Source: Owenia fusiformis (taxonomy: Eukaryota > Annelida > Polychaeta > Sabellida > Oweniidae). Taken from it: a stretch of DNA of 64,000 bases. Within the stretch, counting starts at the first letter, position 1, and each line of letters opens with the position of its first letter. The stretch spans positions 20,897,375 to 20,961,374 of the forward strand of contig CAIIXF020000005.1 of assembly GCA_903813345.2 (NCBI GenBank), in the 5' to 3' direction. The notes under the pieces are model-generated. The model saw nothing but the letters and a program-made list of their open reading frames with translations, made no database searches and was not told where the DNA came from. A program made the position numbers and the translations under genes. Below, piece after piece: positions 28,501-40,500 of this stretch.

Positions 28501-31500
28501 AATGGCAGGCATTTTTCAAAATGGCCACCTTCTACCAAAAGTGTCATTAGACCATTTGCCATACTTATAGTATTCACATACCAAATATGAACAAAATCGC
28601 TCCACCACTTTTTGAGTTATAGTAAAATACATTAAAATGGCGGCCATTTTGAAAAATGTCCGCCTTCTACCAAAAGTGTCATTAGACAGTGTGCCATGCT
28701 TACAGTATTCACATACCAAATATGAACAAAATCGCTTCACTACTTTCCGAATTATTATAAAATACATTAAAATGGCGGCCATTTTTCAAAATTTTTTTCA
28801 AAATGGCCACTTTCTACTAAAAGTGTCATAAGATAGTGTGTCATGCTTTTAGTATTCACATACCAAATATGAACAAAATCGCTCCACTACTTTTCGAGTT
28901 ACAGTAAAATACGTTAAAATGGCGGCCATTTTGAAAAATGGCCGCCTTCTACCAAAAGTGTCATTAGACAGTGTGCCATCCTTATAGTATTCACATACCA
29001 AATATGAACAAAATCGCTTCACTACTTTTCGATTTATAGTAAAATAGGTTAAAATGGCGGCCATTTTCAAAATGGTGGCCATTTTTTAAAATGGCCACTT
29101 TCTACGAAAAGTGTCTTTAGACAGTGTGCAATGTTTATAGTATTCACATACCAAATATGAACAAAATCGCTCCACTACTTTTCAAGTTACAGCAAAAATC
29201 GTAAAATAACGAGTAAAGGCCGCCATTTTTCAAGATGGCTGCCATGTGCTTCTTTAATATCTACATTTCTAGCTTTATTAATGTCCTATATAATTTTTTT
29301 ACATCTAAAACATAATGCTATTACAGTTTTACATATTGCACCTAAATTACTGTAAATTCGGCACTAAAATGGCCGCCATTTTGAAATGAGCGGCCATTTT
29401 GAAAATCGGCTTTCGAGCAGAACTTCTACTCCCATAGGGTATATGTGTACAAAATATGAACAAAATCCGGCCAACGGTATTTGAGTTATTGCCCGGACGG
29501 ACGTACGTACGTACGGAGGCGTTCCCTATATCCCTCCAAACTTCGTTCGATGGGATAATTATTTATACACAATGCAATCTGACAACAGTGCATAAGGCAT
29601 GTTTAATGGCTGAGTGGAATGATAGTTGGATTGTCAGACGATGAACATTCTTGAGACTTTGAAATCTCTTAGCTTTGAAATATACAAATGATTCTTTTAG
29701 ATGTGTATTTTATTTTCATCATTGAACAATGGTTACATTATCAAAAGATGCTAATTAAATGCATTAACTGTATATAATATCTAACGAAAATTCCATTTCT
29801 ATATAAATTAATGAAAGAATGTCTGTCTTACTTTTGCTCCATGGAAGAAGAGATCTACGTCGCTTGTTATCATCCACTCCTTCAGCATCAGACGCAGAAT
29901 GACTCTTCTTTAACTTGAACATTTAAAAAAATAAACAATCTTGGCAACTACATTTGTTCTTACTCAAGTTTTTCGCAAAATAAGCAGTTAGCTTATGACT
30001 TGTGTAACCAAGACTTAAAATTATGTTTAGATGATGTAACTTATTACTCCATAATACAACACAAAACATTCCCAAAAATACTCAAAATACATTCATTTGT
30101 ACCTCTTTGCCCTGATTTTGATCATTTTTCTGGGGACTACCAGGAAAGGGAAGTTCTTTCATCTCCATCTCTGCAATGATGCAATCTTTGTAGAGAGCAC
30201 TCTTCAAGAACCGTGAGTAGCTGTCTCTCTTCATCAGAGTGAATATCTGAAAATGAAGATGGAATCAACAGGTACCAACAGGTGTAAAAACTTAACATTT
30301 CTTACTTTTCAATGATGTTTTCCACAAGAACCATACAAAAGCATATGGCTTAAAGTGTTATCTTACACAAATATTAAATTAGTAAAATAAAAAAATATTA
30401 GTAAAATACATATGACCAAATCTATACTTTATATAAGCACGCCTGGTGATCGTACAAAATGGATGGATGGGGGGAGTAGGCGAAGAAAACTAAAAGAGAA
30501 AATTTACAACTGAATTGCCAAATGAATAGGGGCAGTGCATGGCAAAATATGTAAGATCTTCTAGAATTTTTTTTTAACTGATACGCTTCTAAGATATGAG
30601 ATCTGTTAAAAAGGCGCACCATCACCAATGTGCAAAAGTTAATGTTTTTGCTATAAATCAGGCAACAATGGTCTACACGACCTGAAATAAATAGGTATAA
30701 GGGACATTACTATCACAACACTAATGAAATTACTGACTTTTTAAAGTTAGTTTCCATGCGTTATACAAAAAATAATCAAATTAAATTAATTTTGGATGGA
30801 GGGGGGAGCTATATGTCTTTACGATGGAACAAATTCACAAGAACTTGTGTATTTGAAAAAACTAAACTTGGTACCCCAGTAAGAAACTGGATATTATATC
30901 TCTGGAGAATGAAAAATGGGAAAATTTAAAGTTATAAGAATAAATTAAATTAGCATGTCTTATCATGTCTAATATACACGTTACTCACCCCCTCCATCCA
31001 CTCCCCAATTCTGCTATTATTTTTGCAGATTTTTCAAAATGTTTTAATTGTTAGGAAATTGACTTCACTTTTGAAGCATTAAAGAAATTCAATTTTGGTA
31101 CTAGTTTTATCAAGTGGATTAAAACTTTGTATAATGGATTCCAAAGCTGTGTAGCTAATAATTAGAGGTTATGTCACTATCGTGGCCGAGGTCGAGATAG
31201 TGCCCGAGGTCTCAGTGATATATGGCCCGACCTTGGGAGGGACATTGATCTCTGAGAACCGAGGGCATATATGCCACTATAGTGACATAAACGATTTATA
31301 ACATACCTATGATGATGTAGACTGGTCAGAGTACCGTTTTCTTATAGAATTGACAAACAAATGGTTTGAAAATGATTGAAATGAGTTTAGAAAAATTGCT
31401 TTATTTTTTTGTAACGAATGGAAACTAACTTTAAAAAGTGAGCATTGTCATTAGTATTGTGATAATAACGTCCCTTATACCTATTTTATTACAGGTCGTG

Positions 31501-34500
31501 TAGACCATTGTTGCCTGATTTATAGCATTGACTTTTGCACGTTGGTGATGATGCGCCTTTTTTTAATAGATCTCATACCTTAGAAAGGTAATAATAATAT
31601 ACATAATTTAGGAATCTTTATACATGTGTGCTATTGCCCCGAACCGGTCCGTCTTCTCGCTGCAAGCAGGAGGAAATTCTTTGTCACAAAGTTTGGCATT
31701 TTTTATAAAATCAAACGTGCGTCATTGAAACTCACAAGATGTAAATAGCATGTCATTTACATCATATCTTGATGGGGAAAAATATATCTTATATGTTAGA
31801 AGTACTAAATAAAAGTTATCGTGAAAATGAGACAGCAGAGAAAAGAGCATAGATGAGCATTTAGAGAGTTTTGGTCCGTTTAAAAATCTGTAAAAAATTG
31901 GGGTACTTAAAAGCATCGGGAGACATCATATATTTCAAATTAGACACGAGGAAGTCAATATTGAGCAAGTTATGGCTGTTTTAAATTCAAATAAAACCGT
32001 TAACCCTTACCGGTCCAGCTTTTGACCTGTACCGGTCAATTTTCGTTAGCTGCGTATACCAAGGGTGGATATCTGGGTATGAAAATAGGTGATAACATGA
32101 TGATTGGCAATTTAGAATTTTAACGGATTACCATATACATGTAGTAAATTGGATTAACCTCCCGAAGAGATCAACATGTCATGCTACCACTAATTAATTT
32201 GATAATCAGTAAATTAGGATTTCATAAGATTAGCATTCATCAAATTGTATTAACCTCCTCTAGAGATTGACATGTCATTCTACTACTAATTAATACCCCT
32301 TGTTGTTTGTTGACTTGATAAGTAAGATTAAGAATGTCGCCAGGTTAAAGTGTCTCACATATTCGATCAAAATTTGCCATGCAAACATGTTAGTCTACTT
32401 TATTGGCCCCCCTTGCTGTAACAAGGAACCCAAAACACATTAAAACGTAAACATAAACCAATTAGTCACTTCACTATGAAAGTGGGGGGTGTCTGTGTGC
32501 ATGGACTAACACAATATCAGTGGTCATTTACTGTATCAACTTAGTAACTCTTGCATATCGTGCTCACTCAAGTATTGAATAATTTTTTATGATCTAAATG
32601 TTTGTGGTTTATAAAAAATGTAATATATTTTTGTTAGAAATACATTAATTAATATATTCATTGAAACAGCACTAGAATGCGGGAAGAAAGAGCAATGGTG
32701 ACAAAATGCAGACAGAATTTTCCGTAAGGGTTTCAAACATTTCTGGACACAATCATACATGTACTTCATGTGTACTGTTATTTTAGTGCTGTATTTATAG
32801 ATATAATTTCACGTATTAAAATATTTATAGATATAATTTCACGTATTAAAATCATATTTTCCAGCAATGACTTGAAATCCGGAACCACACCCATATCACA
32901 TTTTCTTCAATAACTCCAAACATGTGTAAACATTGACCATGTGCATCACACTACCCTACCACGTGACCACGTTTAAAAGGGAAACAGGGTACAGCTTAGT
33001 TGCAAATGGAGGACGTGGGTTTAATTCCATATTTCTGAACGTAAAATACATTTTACATATATTTCTAGTGTTCTACCAGACATAGAATTGATTCATCAAG
33101 GAGTGTGTAGAATATTGTTGGCAAAAAACCACTATAGGCAAAGATAGATAATAGTGGGCGCAGTGAAGCAAAACCAAATGCAATACACAATACATTTCAG
33201 TAAATCTATCAACGTACAGGGAGCATGTAAGTGTCCCTTCGAAAATGTTACATTGATATGTAACAAAAAAAACAGTTAACTGTTGTTTAAACTGCGTGTC
33301 ATCGTGTTATAGGTGGATACGTTTTCTAGTATGTTAGTCAACTGTATTTTTGTGAATTTGAACAAAACATTTTGAATGGCCGGGTTTTTAGGACGGTAGT
33401 GAATTAGACCATTCAAGGGGTTCTATAGAAAGATTCTTCATATGTAGTTCAGGCAATTTTAATTATTCTGAGTAGCAAATAGTCATTAATACTGATAGCG
33501 GATAGTAATTTATCATTAACGTGTTGATATTTAATTTCGTTATTTTATTTCAATTTGATACCCTAGTAACACGTATAATCTAGCATTCTTGTTAATTTAA
33601 TGACTAAAATGCATACGACTTGAAAGCCCGTGTCTAAATCTACAAAATAATGTTTACTTTATTTGGATTAAATAACAATTGATGACACCTCAAAGCATCA
33701 ACAGGCGGCCTTTTTAGCATTACTTTCACTGTTTGCAACGTAAATGTACATGAGGTCGGGACATAGTATGTCTGTATAATCAGCTTACTTTCTCGCTCCC
33801 TGTACTATTGAACAATTTACATTCCTTGTACCCTGTATTGATCAACTTTTGCAGCTGTGTACCGTGTACTATGACATATCAAATATTTAAAAATTTAAAA
33901 CGATATTATTTACATTATTTCTTCAACCATCATATAACTTGGAACATGGACTTCACTATTGCACCACTGAAGTGTAGCGAATAGCAATATTGACTCACTC
34001 CGAGCACCAAACGTATTAACCTTTTGACTAAGCAGTCGATATACTCAAAAGCGACATGTTTGAAAGCCAAAAGATTCGCGCATGCGCGATCGAGGTAGGG
34101 TAGTGTGTGTGCATATAAATTCAGATTTCACGAGCTCTTTCCTATTTGAGTACCTCATACACCCCTGCATGGATTTGAGTTGGATTCGCCTTTTATACGT
34201 GAGCCGATACACATCGCAAACGCTGATTGGATAAAGATTGCGAGAATCTTTAAAAATAAATGAATTATAAGCAGGAGGAACTAGTCTTCAAAACTTAATT
34301 GCCAAATCTTTATGCCTGACACTGACAGAATGAGGAGGAGTAAGAACGTCAGAAAGCATTCCTTTAAAATATTAGAAAAGTAGGTCTTAATATGTGAAGA
34401 TGATGATGGCAGATGACAATCAGATTGAAAATCTGAAATCCCCTCATATCATGACTGGTATTAGGCTGTGCACCTGCACCTAAAGTATTTTCCATATTAA

Positions 34501-37500
34501 CAGTTGTGACGTGATTTGCTATATTTAAATACCATTCCGGTTGGCAGAGACCCGGTATTTAAAAATATTTAGAAAAGTAGCTAAAATATATTATTTTCCG
34601 GTGAAACTTATACACAAAGTTGTTAAGATGTTGATCTTTATTATCTGAAAGTTTCGTGTAATCATATTAGAAAATAGCAAAGTTAAAGCGAGGCGTCCAA
34701 GACTTTTGGATCACCCCTCGTACACATGTTAATTCAAATGTAAGTTTAAGGTTTTATGACAGTAAATTGAAGCATTATAGATTTTTGGATAAACATGCAA
34801 GTTCTAAAGACATATATTCAATCTTGTTGGAACATATAGCAACTAAAATATATTTGGAATCATTTTGGATTAATCTTTGTGAAATTCAAAATAGTCAAAT
34901 GCTGTTTCAACAGACTTAGATACTTTTAAAGCAATCCAAAAATAAATAAAAAGTGGCCAATTTTAAATACAAAGGATAGGTATCGATATGGAGAACTGAA
35001 TTCAACAATGTTTTTCTCTTAAACCAATCATTGAAAACATTCTGTAAAAAACATGGTATTTTATGTAATGTTGACTGATTAACAACAATTTAATCCGAAA
35101 ATTATTTAGAAATATTTGATATAACTGTTTTTGTTAACATTTTTTGGTTTTTTAGTGCAATTGTTTTTGCTCCTTTCTACCAATTCTTGAGAATGAAATA
35201 AAATGTCTTTCCGAACCTTGTTGGAACAAAATACCATATACAACATGTTTTTGGACCTCTCAATATTAAAGTTATACAAAGGAATTTTTGGTTCATTTTA
35301 AAAAAGTATTCAAAAAATTAAAACAAAATCCCCCCAAAATAGATAAAAATCAAAAAAAACTTTTATTTCATTAACAAGATACTTTTTTAAAATGAACCAA
35401 AATTTCCTTTGTAAAATTACAATATTGAGAGACCTAAACATGTTGTGTTTATGTCGTTTTGTTCCAATGAGGTTCGGAAAGATGTTTCATTTCACTCTGG
35501 AAACATGATACCAAGAACAAAACAAGTGTTTGATGTGCTTTTTAAAACAATATAGATGAAAGTGTGTATATCTATTTCAAATTATATTGTTACCATTCAA
35601 AAGATGGCCATTCAATTGACAATTTGTAAGATTTTCAAAAATTTTTGATGACTGGTTTAAGAGAAACGTGTGTTCAAAAAGTTCGCCATATCGATACCCA
35701 ATCTTTTGATATTACATTTTACCATGCAACCAATTACTTCTAAGATGGAAAATAAATGTTAACGACAAGTGTGATATTTGCAGACAAGTAGAAGACTATA
35801 AACATTTGTTCTTTCAATGTCATAGAGTACTTAATGTAATAGACCAACTTGAAAATTATATTTTAGATCATTTTAAAATTGAATTAAGCTTGAAAAAATA
35901 TAAAACTCTTGTCTTTTGCTATAAGGTACAAGACACTAACTATACTTATTTTAATGAATGGTTAAACAACGTATGGTACATTATGTTTGTAAACTATTGT
36001 AATAATGTTCAGGAATTAGAATTGTATCATTTTTCACAAATATTGTAGTATTGTAAAATGACCTGATGTATACAAAGTTATAAAATGAGAAATATATATA
36101 TGATTTAAAAAGAAAAAAAAACAAAAAAAAGTTCAAAAAATTACTAGAAGACCTAACATATTTTGCCATGCACTGCGCCTATTCATTTGGCAATTCAGTT
36201 GTTAATTTTCTCTTGAAAAAATAAATCTTCTAAATTTGTTAGAGTTTTCTTGTGGAAATCGCCTACTCCCCCTCCATCCATTTTGTACGATCACCGGGTG
36301 TGATAAGGTTTACATTCTTTTTCTTGGCACAAAATGATACTTATGTTATAGTTTACCTGTTTCTGAGCCATATCAAACATGTCAATAGTCGGAGCATCTA
36401 GTTTATCCTCAGCAAACTTTCTTGCCTCACTATCAATATTTACAGGCTCAATGGCCTTCTTGGAGAGATGTTTCGTAAAGATCTCCCTTGCTCTTGAGTT
36501 TCTCTGGAAATAGTATGGACACTTTGAGAGATTACTAATTCAACTAAAGTTTTTTTTACTATATAAAATATATTTTTTCAAAATGATTTTTAGGAGGTAA
36601 CTTAAAATCCATCAAAAGGAAGAACTTACGTCTTGATGCATTTCTACATTCACAACCTCATGTCTGGTTAATGGCATCATTGGACTTCAACAAGAAAACT
36701 TACCATATGAATGTCTTCAATTTCTTTGTATTTGTGACAGGTGGTCCAGAACAAAATATTTTCTTCACTAAACTCCTTCTTCAGAAACTCCTAGAAAAAC
36801 ACAGTAAAAGATCTTATTGAACACAATTACAGTGAGCATTTTCTGTTGAAATTCAAAGCAAACATGAATCAAACACAGGTTTTGCTGTCCACATTTAGAT
36901 AGGAAACAAGATTTTCAAAAATATGTCAATAACGCAGATGCGAGTAGGTAGTTTCCAGTTTCACCACCAGGTGGCTCGTTCGGGTCAGATAGCATGGCGG
37001 GTATAGCAGAAAGTTCCCTTTAAATTAAATCACATTTGTTTTAGTGGTTCAATTTTCATAGTACCCTTATGTATCTAATAGTTATGCAAATTAAAATATG
37101 CCCAGTAAAAGAAAATGTTATCTGTCCAATACAAGAAAAGATATTCCAATTTTTGTGATTTTGTAGCATTGGGTCTATGGGGAATCAACCCGAGCGAGGA
37201 GTCACACTTTCAAAAAAAATTAATTTTCAAAGTTGATAAACAATTTTCGAAATCATATTTCTAGATGTACTTTTACATGTAGATTTCAAATATGACATCA
37301 CTTTGACTGAATTTTGAATATTAAATAACGTAAATCAAGTTTATTTCTACTCGCATCTAGTCTATTGATGCAGACTTTCCATGCAAAGATGATGATGCAT
37401 GACAGATATCGTCAACATAAGTAGATTTAAGGTGAGCTAAGAAGGATAACTGAGTCCAGTTTGCCAATGACTTTGATAACAATCACAAAGCCAGGAAATG

Positions 37501-40500
37501 TATTTTACTCTATCTGACTTAACATACACATAAACTCTACATTGGACAGTGTTTTATACTTTTCCAACAATTCAAGTAATAATTGCCTTACTGTAAATGT
37601 GGCTCTGCCAGCAGGATCTTCCAAACATTTCTCAAAACTGACTGCCCAGCTTGCAACACGTCCAACTTGGGCTCCAAACATTTCTCCCCTCTTGCTTGCA
37701 ATACTAGCTACACTGTTGGCAGCAAGCATTTTTCCAGGGGTGTTTGGTAAAGCTCCTGAGTCTGATACTGCTAGTGACTGGAAAGAATGACAAAAAATAT
37801 CTAGAAAAAATATCTAGTTGTATTCCATACCTACTAAGGTTCTAGGTAAATAATGAGCGGGAATATATACTGTATCTAGGGATCTATCACTGAGGAGTGG
37901 GGTGGGATGGATATAGCCTGTATTTAGGGTGAATTCCATTAATTCACTTACCGCTATCGATTGAGCCATTTCTGTGCACAATGCTGTTACAGACGTGTCT
38001 TCGGAATATTTAGGACTATAAGTACGTTCATAACCTTCTAGTGATAAGTTTAAAGCTATAATGAACGTCAAATCTGACTGAAGCATATCGGATACTATTT
38101 GACACTCGCAGTGCATCATGGGAGCTTCCGATTCAGCCAGGAAAACCTGGCCCAGAAAGATTGGAGTGGATGTTTTATCATTGATATTAGGGCATATATG
38201 TCAATTTACCCACGATTTTGTCATTTGAGACATCTCCTGGGAGACACACTGTGCGTTTATGTCATCACTTATCCATTTTAAAACTATTCCTTTATTTATC
38301 AATCACCAGATGTGACCTTATTTCATAAACAATTTAAATATTCAATGAATGCAGGATGAATTTCAGACTAGTTTTCTATACATGCCGAAAAAGATCAAGA
38401 TCGAAACCATTCCTTATAATGGATGCCCCACATAGTAGTTGAGCATATCTGGAATAAATGAATGATTAAAACGTCTCTCACCTCTACTGAGTTGTGGACT
38501 CCTGGTTTACTGTGAGCAAGGTTGTCTGACTGGAACAGAGGTCCCTCTGTAGACTGAAATGCAATGATTAATCTAAACTGAAACAAAACATGATTTGATA
38601 GTTTGTCTCTTTTAGGGTGGCTCAAAAGGAGCTTTTTTCAGAAAATTTTACGTTCCGTGGTATTTTGGTGTAGAGATTTAGGTAAAAAGTGAGAATTTTT
38701 TTCAGATTTTTCTGATAAAATTTAGGGGTCCCCAACTGACCCTAAACTTTGCGTTTTTTGACGAAAATGTACCAAAATGCATAACACTATCACATACAAG
38801 TAAGTCATATAAATCAATTTTAAGTTCCCCAACAGTACTAAATATTGAAGAAAATAAACAAATCAAGGTCTATTGACAAGAATTGCAGTGATCCATGGAT
38901 TCACTCTTCATATGGGGACATGCATAAAAGGTGCAAAAGATTGACAAATTTGGCAAAATGTGTTATACTCCACTTTCATTTACATTTTAGTCTTACAAAG
39001 CATTTATTAAATACAAAACTGTACTGTACACAGGATGTTCAGGAAAAAATGATAACAAGGCATTAGCATGCAAAATGTCACTACCTGCCATTTGTTACAG
39101 CAGTGTGAGAAAATTTGGGCCTCTTAAACCCAAAATTTTGAAAATTTGAGGCACATTTCTTCAGAATTTGACCTTAAATTAAAAAAAATGAGGCCTTAAA
39201 TGGCCCAGTAATGCCCAAAAAGGCCCACTTATTAGAACCTATTTTGGGCCCAATTTTTTCTAGCCCCGTGACCCAAGGGGGGTGCTTAATAAAAGCATGC
39301 AAGGGAGTCCAGCACTTAAACGTTTGGTAAGTTATCTTTTCTTAGATTAGCAACATGGTCAATATGGATTAGTGTGACTGTGTCCTAGGCTGTGACATCC
39401 TGTTGAGCTCAGAGCAGCCGATCAGGGTCAGTAGGAGCTTGTTTTTCACAACCTGAACGTGAACGGAAAATATTTAACCGATGCATTTGTAGGGGCGATT
39501 GGTCATATGTATAGGTTGGCTTTTCGAATTTATATGCAAGCTGAACTGCCTATTAACTACAAAAAAAGATCCCTGTAGAAATCCCTGGTGTTTGTGTATC
39601 TGGCATCTGTACCCCGATGTGCAGATGGGAGATGAAGCCATGTAGCATCAGTTTCCAGGAGATCATAGATTAGCCTGGAGTGCTTGGTGATACCACAGCC
39701 AGTGGTGGTTTATCCTGCACCAGGAAGATAGCCAATGGGTCAAATTTGTAGTGTAAAATCTGTATTATTATTACACTCTACTTGACGACCATGTTACCAC
39801 CTCAAGTTGTTTGAAATAGATTTGGCAATGCAGCGATACCTTTTGAATTATGAAGCACGAAGGTGGCATTCCATACATTTTTACTCTATAGATATAGTTG
39901 CATATGCTGTTTTGTGCAATTTCCAAGGTTTCTAAAATCCTAACTAATACAGCTAGAACCATGATACTACAACAACCTTACAATCATGTTACCACCTCAT
40001 GTTGTATGAAATAACTCTGGCAATGGATCTATACTTTTTGAGATAACGGTTTGGCTGGAAACCTGTAGACAAGTCTTGAAAGTGAAGATTTTAGGACGAA
40101 AAATCCAAAATGGCCACCTTAAAATTTAACCAGAATGCCCAAAAACTAATCAGTTCTTGACGTTGATATGTAGAAACATCCCTGAAAATTTCAGATGAAT
40201 CCCTCAATAGGTTTGGCTGGAAACCTGTAGACAAGTCTTGAAAGTAAAGATTTTAGGACGGAAAATCCAAAATGGCCACCTTAAAATTTACTCATAATGC
40301 CCAAAAACTAATCAGTTCTTGACGTTGATATGTAGAAACATCCCTGAAAATTTCAGATGAATCCCTCCAATGGTTTGGCTGAAAACCTGTAGACAAGTCT
40401 TGAAAGTGAAGATTTTAGGACGGAAAATCCAAAATGGCCACCTTAAAATTCACCCAGAATGCCCCAAAACTAATCAGTTCTTGACGTTGATATGTAGAAA

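Larger units (their letters stand above)
31585..36129 (+). mobile_element. Insertion in A3 ending in a LINE 3' end
   Basis: 4.5 kb bounded by interrupted A-family sequence. Its right end is an A-rich tail (36108-36129) after a non-LTR reverse-transcriptase C terminus (35710-36048). The left 3 kb (31585-34700) shows no recognisable frame; it includes a 28-base tandem duplication at 32794-32851 and a CpG-containing stretch near 34080. Whether all of it is one element is unclear. Confidence 0.45.
30438..36302. mobile_element. Fold-back element A3, heavily interrupted
   Basis: Left end CACGCCTGGTGATCGTAC, right end ACGATCACCGGGTGTG; ATAAG flanks it on both sides (30433-30437 and 36303-36307), a possible 5-base target duplication. 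The arms are split by a repeat (about 31005-31402) and by a 4.5-kb insertion (31585-36129). Rejoining the flanks restores the A consensus CCTTAGAA..GTTCAAAAAA..CTAGAAGACC. Confidence 0.65.

Noticed and set aside
28516-29082. Minus-strand frames with repeated [21 protein letters not shown] units
   Set aside because: The repeating protein mirrors the 150-bp tandem core of C3; there is no start context, splicing or family resemblance.
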